A DNA stretch of 6,247 bases from Fimenecus sp045594645 (GTDB lineage Bacteria; Bacillota; Clostridia; Oscillospirales; Acutalibacteraceae). The notes under the pieces were generated by a model. The model was not told the DNA's origin and did no database searches. It saw only the letters and a program-made list of their open reading frames with translations. The DNA lies in NCBI GenBank assembly GCA_045594645.1, contig JAZNYY010000060.1, forward strand, positions 1 to 6,247, written 5' to 3'. How positions within the stretch are numbered: the stretch's first letter is position 1; each line of letters begins with the position of its first letter. Of this stretch, positions 1 to 5,683 are shown piece by piece. Position numbers and translations under genes: made by a program.

Positions 1-127
1 TGTCTAACTCATTTATATGGTTATGTAATCTTGTAGGGGCTGGCGTCCTCGACAGCCCTAACCAAATATACAGGTAAATTAACAATGGGTCGTCGAGGAC
101 GCCGACCCCTACGAAATGAGTTCGACA
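1..127. repeat. MITE/REP-like palindromic element with terminal inverted repeats
   Basis: The outer arms 1-14 (tgtctaactcattt) and 114-127 are inverted copies matching at 13 of 14 positions. Inside them, 32-58 and 87-113 are inverted copies of a 27-base GC-rich unit (22 of 27 identical, and several differences are G-T wobbles). Each unit is itself a small palindrome: TAGGGGCTG (34-42) faces CAGCCCTA (53-60), and GGGTCG (87-92) faces CGACCC (103-108). The right half is continuous, while the left half has 17 extra bases (15-31) between outer arm and unit. Two REP-like units in opposite orientation within terminal repeats resemble a BIME or a small non-autonomous element. No coding sequence is present. 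The left end touches the window edge, so target-site duplications cannot be judged. There is no T-run, so it is not a simple terminator. Confidence 0.7.
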
Positions 128-153
128 AACTCCCAATTTGCCAAATAAAAAGT

Positions 154-223
154 AATCACTCCCGTTTAGAGTTTCAATAGTTGGTAATACTTTTATTGGA
201 ACTTTATTCGGGAGTGATTTTTT
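154..223 (+). promoter_or_regulatory. sigG leader hairpin sequestering the ribosome binding site, followed by T6
   Basis: Bases 154-164 (aatcactcccg) pair perfectly with 209-219 (cgggagtgatt). After a 2x2 mismatch, 167-180 pairs with 193-206 (14 pairs including G-U wobbles), leaving a 12-base loop at 181-192. The 3' arm contains the Shine-Dalgarno GGGAG (210-214), 7 bases before the TTG start, and six T residues (218-223) run into the start codon. The structure could therefore block translation, terminate transcription arriving from upstream, or do both. A conserved hairpin that hides the sigG ribosome binding site is known in Bacillus subtilis, where it dampens sigG expression. That the same role applies here is inference from position and shape. 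Confidence 0.8.
164..192 (+). promoter_or_regulatory. Candidate SigF/SigG-type promoter of sigG
   Basis: GTTTA at 164-168 fits the forespore -35 pattern GYWTA. GGTAATACTT at 183-192 fits the SigF-type -10 pattern (GG, then an A-rich stretch ending in a T). They are separated by 14 bases, slightly short for this class. Transcription would start near 198-200, giving a leader of about 22-24 bases that keeps the ribosome binding site but loses the 5' arm of the hairpin. This fits the expected control of sigG by SigF and by itself, but it is a consensus match made by eye. A promoter upstream of 154 cannot be excluded. Confidence 0.45.
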
Positions 224-992
224 GCAATACAACAGAGTTGAAATATGCGGAGTTAATACGGCGAAATTAAAGGTTTTAAAGGAAGCGGAAAAGGTAGAGT
301 TATTAAAAAGGATAAGAGAAAATAACGATAAAAAAGCACGGCAGGAACTAATTGAGGGGAATTTGAGGCTTGTTTTGTCGGTTATTCAGCGATTTGCAAA
401 CCGTGGTGAAAATCCCGACGATTTATTTCAGGTGGGGTGCATTGGGCTTATAAAGGCAATCGACAATTTTGATATTTCACAGAATGTGCGATTTTCGACA
501 TATGCTGTGCCAATGATTATTGGAGAAATCCGCCGATATTTGCGTGATTACAATGCAATTCGCGTGAGCCGTTCACTTCGCGACACCGCATACCACGCAA
601 TGCAGATAAAAGAGCGAATTCAAAACGATTTAGGTCGCGATGCCACAATTGAAGAAATTGCAAATGAAATGGAAATTGAGCCCGTTGATGTGGTACTTGC
701 CCTTGAAGCCATTGTTGAGCCCATTTCACTTTATGAGCCTGTGTATTCTGACGGCGGTGACACAATCTATGTTATGGACCAAGTAGGAAGCAGCGAGAGT
801 GATGAGGATTGGCTCAACGAAATCTCGATTAAAGAAGCAATCAAGGGCTTGGGCGACCGTGAAAAACTGATTTTAAATCTTCGTTTTATGCAGGGTAAAA
901 CGCAAATGGAGGTTGCCGAGGAAGTAGGCATTAGTCAGGCACAAGTAAGCCGTCTTGAAAAAGGAGCAATTAAGAAAATTAAAGAATCATAA
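222..992 (+). CDS. sigG: RNA polymerase sporulation-specific sigma factor SigG
   Basis: This sigma-70 family factor directs late forespore transcription (spore DNA protection, germination and coat-facing genes in known spore formers). The 256 residues align without gaps over the N-terminal part with Bacillus subtilis SigG as I recall it (about 260 residues), including the opening VEICGV. Region 2 with its -10 recognition segment covers about 47-110 (DLFQVGCIGLIKAIDNF, then FSTYAVPMIIGEIRRYLRD). Region 3 is about 115-185. Region 4 with the helix-turn-helix is about 205-255 (TQMEVAEEVGISQAQVSRLE). The start is TTG: GGGAG lies 7 bases before it, homology begins directly after it, and there is no other usable start before an in-frame stop at 153-155. 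A TTG start and a hairpin over the ribosome binding site should both keep translation low. Residue 45 is Glu where B. subtilis has Asn. The ylmC-like gene follows, as in Bacillus. Confidence 0.97.
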   Translation: MQYNRVEICGVNTAKLKVLKEAEKVELLKRIRENNDKKARQELIEGNLRLVLSVIQRFANRGENPDDLFQVGCIGLIKAIDNFDISQNVRFSTYAVPMIIGEIRRYLRDYNAIRVSRSLRDTAYHAMQIKERIQNDLGRDATIEEIANEMEIEPVDVVLALEAIVEPISLYEPVYSDGGDTIYVMDQVGSSESDEDWLNEISIKEAIKGLGDREKLILNLRFMQGKTQMEVAEEVGISQAQVSRLEKGAIKKIKES

Positions 993-998
993 TATTAT

Positions 999-1031
999 CC
1001 CCTGTTAAATAAAATTAACAGGGGTGTTTTT
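999..1031 (+). terminator. Terminator-like hairpin after sigG, overlapping the ylmC-like ribosome binding site
   Basis: cccctgttaa (999-1008) and ttaacagggg (1015-1024) form a perfect 10-base-pair stem with a 6-base loop, followed by TGTTTTT (1025-1031) directly before the ATG at 1032. It begins 6 bases after the sigG stop. The only Shine-Dalgarno candidate of the next gene, AGGGG (1020-1024), is the end of the 3' arm. The element can thus act as sigG terminator and, in transcripts that read through, hide the start site of the downstream gene. Which role dominates cannot be told from sequence. Confidence 0.75.
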
Positions 1032-1331
1032 ATGAATTGCTGTATTACTGACTTACACGAAAAAGAGATTATAAATTTAAGTGACGGGTGTAGGCTTGGA
1101 AATGTCTGTGATGTCGAAATTGATACTTGCTCGGGCTGTATTGTGTCAATTATTGTGTGGGGAAAATCAAAATGCTTAGGATTACTCGGCAAAACTGAAG
1201 ACATTAAAATCTGTTGGCAGGACATAAAGGTTATTGGCGACGACACTATTCTTGTGGAGTTCGATTGTCCCGAAGAATGTAAAAAATTCAACAATTCAAA
1301 TATTTTCGACAATTTGTTTAAACACAGATAA
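1032..1331 (+). CDS. YlmC/YmxH-family sporulation protein (PRC-barrel type)
   Basis: The protein has 99 residues, close to the small YlmC/YmxH family (about 80-100), with the family pattern of a short PRC-barrel-like beta fold: KEIINLSDGCRLGNVCDVEID at 11-31, then LGLLGKTEDIKICWQDIKVIGDDTILVEF at 49-77. Members are found in endospore formers and their molecular role is unknown. ylmC lies downstream of sigG in Bacillus subtilis, and this adjacency supports the call. The ATG at 1032 has AGGGG 7 bases upstream, inside a hairpin arm. The protein is rich in cysteine: positions 3, 4, 20, 26, 33, 36, 48, 61, 79 and 83. Some of these (around CRxxDL and DGCRLG) are, from memory, usual in clostridial members, while the later ones look extra. 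A promoter of its own is not apparent between sigG and this gene, so it probably depends on read-through from sigG. Confidence 0.88.
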   Translation: MNCCITDLHEKEIINLSDGCRLGNVCDVEIDTCSGCIVSIIVWGKSKCLGLLGKTEDIKICWQDIKVIGDDTILVEFDCPEECKKFNNSNIFDNLFKHR

Positions 1332-1332
1332 C

Positions 1333-1361
1333 TTGAAAATCATATATTTATGTGATACAAT
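1333..1361 (+). promoter_or_regulatory. SigA-type promoter of the zapA-U32-dut operon
   Basis: TTGAAA (1333-1338) and TACAAT (1356-1361) each match the housekeeping consensus at 5 of 6 positions, with an ideal 17-base spacer. TG at 1353-1354 adds an extended -10. Transcription would begin near 1368, about 35 bases before the zapA start. The promoter begins right after the ylmC-like stop codon (1329-1331), separating sporulation genes on the left from growth genes on the right. Confidence 0.75.
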
Positions 1362-1402
1362 TAAAATAACTAAAAGATTTTACTGTATCGGAGTGTAAAG
1401 TT

Positions 1403-1786
1403 ATGGAAAATATGAATAAGGTTAAGCTTACAATCCGCGGCTCAAATTATGTAATCAACACCGATGAAAGCGTTGAATACACCGAAGAGCTTGGCAGAAG
1501 AATTGACGAGCGAATGAACGAGATTATGAAGGGCAGTTTTTTTGTTACTGCTACTCAGGCGGCAATTCTTGTGGCTCTTGAGATGGCTGACGAGCTGACA
1601 AAAAGTGAAAAGAATGTTGAGAATTTCCGCTCACAGATTAAAGATTATCTTGAGGATGCCGCAAAGGCGAAATCTGAAAGAGATTATTATAAGCGCGAGC
1701 TTGAGAGATATAAAACTGAAGCAAAATTTAAAAATGACCAGATTAATCTTTTCGCTGGTGTGAAAAACGATAATAATGAAGAATAA
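1403..1786 (+). CDS. zapA: Cell division protein ZapA
   Basis: ZapA binds FtsZ in the cytoplasm and helps bundle filaments into the Z-ring. The 127 residues show the usual arrangement: an N-terminal beta segment with KVKLTIRGSNYVI (6-18), a helix with the conserved stretch TATQAAILVALEMADEL (49-65), and then a long charged helix (about 66-116) that should form the dimerising coiled coil. The ATG at 1403 is preferred because GGAG (1390-1393) lies 9 bases before it. The internal ATG at 1412 would be 18 bases away. It is the first gene behind the promoter at 1333-1361, and its end overlaps the U32 gene by 11 bases. The pairing of zapA with a U32 gene is common in Clostridia. The C-terminal tail (117-127) is acidic and probably disordered. 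Confidence 0.93.
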   Translation: MENMNKVKLTIRGSNYVINTDESVEYTEELGRRIDERMNEIMKGSFFVTATQAAILVALEMADELTKSEKNVENFRSQIKDYLEDAAKAKSERDYYKRELERYKTEAKFKNDQINLFAGVKNDNNEE

Positions 1787-3806
1787 AATTGAGATTCTCG
1801 CTCCCGTGGGGAATGAAGAGTCATTAAAATCGGCGGTACTCAGCGGTGCTGACGCGGTTTATTTCGGTATGGGCAATTTTAATGCCCGCCGAAATGCTCA
1901 GAATTTCACGGACGAGCAGTTGAAAAATGCAATTGAATATTGTCACGCCAGGGGTGTTAAGGTACATATTACTCTTAACACCCTTATTAAAGACTGCGAA
2001 TTAACAGAAGTTTACGATGCAATCCGCAAAATTGCAACACTTGGGGCTGACGCGGTTATTGTGCAGGATTTAGGCGTTGCCAAGGCGGTAAAGACAATTT
2101 GTCCGAGCCTTGAAATGCACGCATCAACACAGATGAGCGTAGGCACACTCGAGGGACTTAAAATTCTCAAGGATTTGGGCTTTTCGCGTGCAGTTTTGCC
2201 GAGAGAATTAAGCTTTGACGAAATTAAGTATTTATGCGAGCACTCCCCCATTGACCTTGAAATCTTTATTCACGGTGCACTTTGTATGTGCGTTTCGGGT
2301 CAATGCCTTATGAGTGCAGTTTTGGGCTCACGAAGCGGAAATCGCGGGCTTTGTGCACAGCCCTGCCGTTTACCATTTAAGGCAGAAAAGGGCACGGGTC
2401 ACGATTTAAGTCTTAAGGATTTATCCCTCATTGAGCATATTCCCGAACTCGCAGAAATGGGCATTTGCTCATTTAAGATTGAGGGTAGAATGAAGCGCCC
2501 CGAATATGTAAGCGCGGCAGTTAAGGCTTGTAAAAAATCGGCAAATGGTCAATACAATTTTGAGGCAGAAAAGGATTTGCACGATTTATTCTCTCGTTCG
2601 GGCTTTACTGACGGTTATTTCAAGGGTGAACTCGGGCGTAATATGTTCGGCTACCGCGAAAAAGAAAATGTGCAATCGGCAACAAAAGAGTTACTTAATA
2701 AATACGCGATAAATTATGAAAAAGAAGCACCGAGATACAAGGTTAATTTCACCTTTGGTGGAAAAATCGGTGAAAAAGCAGTTGTGACTGCAGAATGTAA
2801 CGGTCATTCGGTAAGTGTCCAAAGTGAAATGCTTTGCGAAGCACCCATAAACAGACCGATATTGCCCGACAGAATAAAAGAGGCACTTTCAAAATGCGGT
2901 GGTACACAATTTGAGACGGAAAATGTTGAAATCTTGGGTGAGGTTGATTATTCATTGCCCGTTTCGGCACTCAATTCAATGCGTAGAGTAGTTCTCACAA
3001 TGCTTGAAAATGAAATTTCGGGTAAAGAGGAAAGAAAAATATTTTTCTCGCCCGTTCCTACTGAAATCGAGTCGGAAAACCGCCGAGAAATCTGTTGCAG
3101 ATTTGATAACGCAGAGCAAATCCCAAACAATATTGTTGCAGATTTGATTTTTGTTCCGCTTGGAACAAGTGACGATATAATCAAAGCAAACGGCAATGGT
3201 GTAGAATTGCCCCACGGTATGTTTGGAAACGGCGAAAAGGTTGAGAGAATGCTTAATAATTCGTCTGCACAATACTGTCTTTGTCATACTCTTGACGCGG
3301 TTGCGATTGCGAAAAAGTGCGGTAAAAGGGTTGTTGCCTCACCGTCAATGAATGTTATGAATTCGCTTTCAATGGATATGGCGAAAATCCTTGGAATTGA
3401 AAAACTAATCGCATCAAATGAATGTACTCTTGAAAAAATCCCGAAAATCTCGTCAAGTGTATCAAAGGGTATTACGGTTTATGGCAGAACTCCGCTTATG
3501 CTCACTCGAAACTGCCCCGTAAAAAACGGTAAAAGCTGTGCGGAATGTAAAAGAAACAGTGAAATTACCGATAGAAAGGGTATAAGCTTTCCCGTGCGTT
3601 GTCATATGGGATATTCTGAAATTCTCAACTCCCGCCCGCTCTATATGGCGGACAGAATGAGAGAAATTTCCCCTTGCGACATACTGTTTTTCAACTTCAC
3701 AACAGAGAACAAATATGAAGTTGAGCAAATTCTGACTGCATACAAAAACGGAGAAAAGCCCACGGGCGAATTTACCCGAGGACTTTTATACAGAGGTGTA
3801 GAGTAA
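1776..3806 (+). CDS. U32-family protein (peptidase U32 / RNA hydroxylation type, with DUF3656-like region)
   Basis: The 676-residue protein contains the complete U32 signature, ExFxxG[SA]xCx4GxCxxS, at 162-180. The N-terminal U32 domain covers about 5-245, followed by KIEGRMK (234-240). A DUF3656-like middle region lies at about 320-440, and a C-terminal part has a second cysteine group (580, 588, 591, 609). Although long called collagenase-like peptidases, characterised relatives act elsewhere: E. coli RlhA makes 5-hydroxycytidine in 23S rRNA, TrhP hydroxylates tRNA uridine 34, and UbiU/UbiV are Fe-S proteins of ubiquinone hydroxylation. Cys170, Cys177, Cys193 (or 197) and Cys231 have nearly the spacing of the UbiU cluster ligands as I recall them, so a [4Fe-4S] cluster is inferred. 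The size fits RlhA-like members. No strong ribosome binding site precedes the ATG, so translation is probably coupled to zapA through the 11-base overlap. Confidence 0.9.
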   Translation: MKNKIEILAPVGNEESLKSAVLSGADAVYFGMGNFNARRNAQNFTDEQLKNAIEYCHARGVKVHITLNTLIKDCELTEVYDAIRKIATLGADAVIVQDLGVAKAVKTICPSLEMHASTQMSVGTLEGLKILKDLGFSRAVLPRELSFDEIKYLCEHSPIDLEIFIHGALCMCVSGQCLMSAVLGSRSGNRGLCAQPCRLPFKAEKGTGHDLSLKDLSLIEHIPELAEMGICSFKIEGRMKRPEYVSAAVKACKKSANGQYNFEAEKDLHDLFSRSGFTDGYFKGELGRNMFGYREKENVQSATKELLNKYAINYEKEAPRYKVNFTFGGKIGEKAVVTAECNGHSVSVQSEMLCEAPINRPILPDRIKEALSKCGGTQFETENVEILGEVDYSLPVSALNSMRRVVLTMLENEISGKEERKIFFSPVPTEIESENRREICCRFDNAEQIPNNIVADLIFVPLGTSDDIIKANGNGVELPHGMFGNGEKVERMLNNSSAQYCLCHTLDAVAIAKKCGKRVVASPSMNVMNSLSMDMAKILGIEKLIASNECTLEKIPKISSSVSKGITVYGRTPLMLTRNCPVKNGKSCAECKRNSEITDRKGISFPVRCHMGYSEILNSRPLYMADRMREISPCDILFFNFTTENKYEVEQILTAYKNGEKPTGEFTRGLLYRGVE

Positions 3807-4246
3807 TGGAATTAAAGATTAAAAAGGTTCGAGATAATGCGAAAATCCCAACAAGAGCCACCGAGGGCAGTGCTGGAATGGATTTATATGCCTGCATTGA
3901 TGAGCCGATTACACTCAAAAAAGGTGACACGGCGATAATCCCTACTGGAATTGCGATTGGTCTTGACAACAAGAATTTGTGTGCTTTTGTGTATGCGAGA
4001 AGCGGATTAGCAATTAAACACGGTATTGGGCTTCTAAATTCAGTTGGTGTTATCGACAGCGATTACCGTGGTGAAATTTGCGTAGGCATCATAAAGCAAA
4101 CTGACCCAGAATATACAATTCAACCTTTTGAGAGAATTGCACAAATGGTTATTCAGCCTGTGGAAATTCCCGAAATAGTTGAAGTTGCTGAATTAGATGA
4201 TACAGCACGCGGTGCAGGGGGATTTGGGTCTACGGGAACTAAATAA
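3806..4246 (+). CDS. dut: Deoxyuridine 5'-triphosphate nucleotidohydrolase (trimeric dUTPase)
   Basis: dUTPase converts dUTP to dUMP and pyrophosphate, keeping uracil out of DNA and supplying dUMP for dTMP synthesis. The 146 residues match the usual length of the trimeric class, and all five motifs are present in order: GSAGMDLYA (21-29), ARSGLAI (64-70), GVIDSDYRGEI (81-91, with Asp84 in the place of the catalytic Asp), FERIAQMVI (108-116) and RGAGGFGSTG (135-144, the glycine-rich arm that closes over the substrate of a neighbouring subunit). The start overlaps the U32 stop by one base (TAATG), and GAGGTG (3793-3798) lies 7 bases upstream, so it is the third gene of the zapA operon. An intrinsic terminator follows 34 bases after the stop. 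Nothing suggests a phage origin. Confidence 0.97.
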   Translation: MELKIKKVRDNAKIPTRATEGSAGMDLYACIDEPITLKKGDTAIIPTGIAIGLDNKNLCAFVYARSGLAIKHGIGLLNSVGVIDSDYRGEICVGIIKQTDPEYTIQPFERIAQMVIQPVEIPEIVEVAELDDTARGAGGFGSTGTK

Positions 4247-4247
4247 A

Positions 4248-4277
4248 TGCAAAATTCAAAATGCGAAGTGCAAAATT
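4248..4277. repeat. Short AT-rich direct repeat after dut
   Basis: TGCAAAATT occurs at 4248-4256 and again at 4269-4277, with a related AAAATGCGAAG between them. It looks like simple-sequence slippage in a spacer and lies just before the terminator stem. No function is suggested. Confidence 0.4.
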
Positions 4278-4280
4278 TTG

Positions 4281-4309
4281 GCGGAAAATTTAAGATTTTC
4301 CGCTTTTTT
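4281..4309 (+). terminator. Intrinsic terminator of the zapA-U32-dut operon
   Basis: gcggaaaat (4281-4289) pairs perfectly with attttccgc (4295-4303) around a 5-base loop and is followed by six T residues (4304-4309). Orientation and placement directly behind dut make this a standard Rho-independent terminator. Confidence 0.92.
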
Positions 4310-4369
4310 ACTATATTTTGAAACAAAATACATTTTTATAAACTCTTATATATAAAAGGGGGAATAAAA

Positions 4370-5179
4370 ATGAAAAAGACAGCTATTAAAATTCTTTGCG
4401 TTATTCTTGCGTTTTTTCTGTTGATTGTGGCTATTTTTGTAATCGGTATGGGTGTTATGACCGTTAAGGGCTACGGCATTACGCAGGGCAAATGCCTTAT
4501 TACTGCAACGGGCTCATATATGCTCATTGATGAGGACAATTCATCCATTGAAATAAGAAACAGAAGTGACAAGGATATATTCGCCGACCTTTCAAGCGGT
4601 GACGAAATTCTTGTAATACACGGCTTAATTGAGGAATCTTACCCCGCGGGCACAGGTGCCTATTACTGCATAAAGCTCAATGACGGCAAGCCCGAGGATA
4701 TTCCTGCCTCGGTTATTGAGAGCTTAACTGAATTGGGCTGGCTTGAAAAGGAAATCAAGGGTACAAGAGTTGAATGTGTTGGTGAAAACTATAGCTTGTC
4801 AATAACTATTCCTGATGATTGGGAGTATGAACTTAAAACCTATGACAATATCTGGATTTTTGAAAATCCGGAATTGCTTTTCGAAAATCCTGAATATAAA
4901 GGACCTGCCGACACAATAGAATTTCGCCCTACAGGTGAAGAAGATGGGCAAATCGTATTTCAATTTGATGACCAATTCGGTGTGTGCGGTACAGGACTTT
5001 CGGGCAGAACAATTTATTTAGGTGAGCACGCAGGCAATATGGGAATTTATGATAATGAAGATAAGTGGAGCTTTATTGTGCTTGATAAGGATTATGTAGT
5101 TTTAAACCAAAGCGGTGATTGGTGGAGTGAATATGAAAACGAGGTTATGGAGATTTTGAGCACGGTAGATTATCAGTAA
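4370..5179 (+). CDS. Membrane-anchored extracytoplasmic protein of unknown function, DUF3221-like N-terminal half
   Basis: I do not recognise this 269-residue protein as a named gene. It opens with a Lys-containing start and one hydrophobic segment (about 8-32), which should anchor it with the rest outside the cell. Cys10 is not in a lipobox, so a lipoprotein is unlikely. The first outer part (about 38-108) is beta-rich and contains DLSSGDEILVIHGLIEESYP (73-92), a pattern resembling the OB-fold-like DUF3221 proteins of Firmicutes. This assignment is tentative. The second part (about 134-267) begins VECVGENYSLSITIPDDW and is again beta-rich and acidic. Four cysteines (42, 100, 136, 206) could form disulfides outside the cell. 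Ribosome binding site GGGGGA (4358-4363) lies 6 bases before the ATG. It is a separate unit after the dut terminator. The upstream spacer is very AT-rich, but I see no convincing promoter pair. Confidence 0.85.
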   Translation: MKKTAIKILCVILAFFLLIVAIFVIGMGVMTVKGYGITQGKCLITATGSYMLIDEDNSSIEIRNRSDKDIFADLSSGDEILVIHGLIEESYPAGTGAYYCIKLNDGKPEDIPASVIESLTELGWLEKEIKGTRVECVGENYSLSITIPDDWEYELKTYDNIWIFENPELLFENPEYKGPADTIEFRPTGEEDGQIVFQFDDQFGVCGTGLSGRTIYLGEHAGNMGIYDNEDKWSFIVLDKDYVVLNQSGDWWSEYENEVMEILSTVDYQ

Positions 5180-5186
5180 AAAGCAT

Positions 5187-5215
5187 AAAAAATGCTCCCT
5201 CTGACGAGGGAGGCA
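5187..5215 (-). terminator. Intrinsic terminator of the minus-strand membrane gene
   Basis: CTCCCTC (5195-5201) pairs with GAGGGAG (5206-5212) around a TGAC loop, and the stem extends through TGC/GCA with one bulged base. On the minus strand the hairpin is followed by six T residues (A-run 5187-5192 on the plus strand), fitting termination of the gene ending at 5242. On the plus strand there is no T-run after the stem, so the convergent gene ending at 5179 has no clear terminator of its own. The stem resembles CTCCCTCTGACGAGGGAG-type repeats that I recall as dispersed in gut Clostridia genomes. Confidence 0.75.
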
Positions 5216-5241
5216 AGATTAAAACCATATTGAACAATAAT

Positions 5242-5661
5242 TCATGAATATTTATATAAAAAGTTTCTAATTTCTGCACGCTCTTTTCTTGTCAAAAACA
5301 AACACAAAGAAAAGATTGCAACATATATAAATGAATCTACCACATCATTTGCAAAAAACAATTGTATAAAAGCAACTAATGGTAATACTAAAAGCCATAA
5401 ATCAGATATTATGCCAATTATATAGTGTTTTTCTTTACAATTGATTCTTACACCATAAAACTTCAAATGCAATGGCCATTTGACATGGTCCCAAGTATTT
5501 GAGTCTGCATACATTAAAACAACAAAAAAGTTGTATATTCTTGAATAAAATCCAGCTTTATAATTAGAAAATACTTTAGGCATTACATTAGTGTTTGCTC
5601 TAATGTTATTCGCAAAATTTACATATTCTTTTTTTGTTTTAAATTTTAAGAGCATAAACAT
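5242..5661 (-). CDS. Small membrane protein of unknown function, AT-rich
   Basis: I do not recognise this 139-residue protein. The N-terminal half (1-78) is basic and probably cytoplasmic. Two hydrophobic helices follow at about 80-104 and 108-124, with a charged C-terminus (TRKERAEIRNFLYKYS). The ATG at 5661 is supported by GGAG (plus-strand CTCC 5669-5672) 7 bases upstream; a second Met at residue 3 is less well placed. It starts 22 bases after the rqcP stop and ends before a terminator, so it is probably co-transcribed with rqcP. Three 60-base rows counted by hand (5281-5460) hold only 14-16 G+C each, against 25 of 60 in an rqcP row (5761-5820), suggesting later acquisition. In many Clostridia yabP and yabQ follow rqcP, but this protein does not look like either. 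Confidence 0.75.
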   Translation of the reverse strand: MFMLLKFKTKKEYVNFANNIRANTNVMPKVFSNYKAGFYSRIYNFFVVLMYADSNTWDHVKWPLHLKFYGVRINCKEKHYIIGIISDLWLLVLPLVAFIQLFFANDVVDSFIYVAIFSLCLFLTRKERAEIRNFLYKYS

Positions 5662-5683
5662 ACTAAAACTCCATTTATAAAAA

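Noticed and set aside
1..127. CRISPR repeats
   Set aside because: Only two units in inverted rather than direct orientation, with no regular spacers and no cas genes.
121..151. SigA-type promoter before the sigG hairpin (TCGACA 122-127 with TAAAAA 146-151)
   Set aside because: The -10 matches only 4 of 6 positions with an 18-base spacer. It is too weak to annotate, though an upstream promoter remains possible.
128..221. Riboswitch or T-box in the sigG leader
   Set aside because: The region is too short and holds one hairpin only. No T-box motif or known aptamer core is visible, and the known sigG leader hairpin explains it better.
517..765. Minus-strand open frame inside sigG (and similar antisense frames at 995-1312, 2012-2251, 2749-3287, 3462-3728 and 3772-3972)
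   Set aside because: Each lies opposite a well-supported gene, has no recognisable domain and no convincing ribosome binding site.
4318..4352. Promoter for the 4370 gene using TTGAAA (4318-4323)
   Set aside because: No acceptable -10 lies 16-18 bases downstream; the TA-rich hexamers are 13, 15 or 23 bases away.
4397..4399. Cys10 of the 4370-5179 protein as a lipoprotein cysteine
   Set aside because: The residues before it (AIKIL) do not form a lipobox and it sits at the start of the hydrophobic stretch, so a plain membrane anchor fits better.
5242..5661. YabQ or YabP homologue
   Set aside because: Its position after rqcP suggested this, but it has only two C-terminal helices after a basic soluble half, unlike multi-helix YabQ or soluble YabP.
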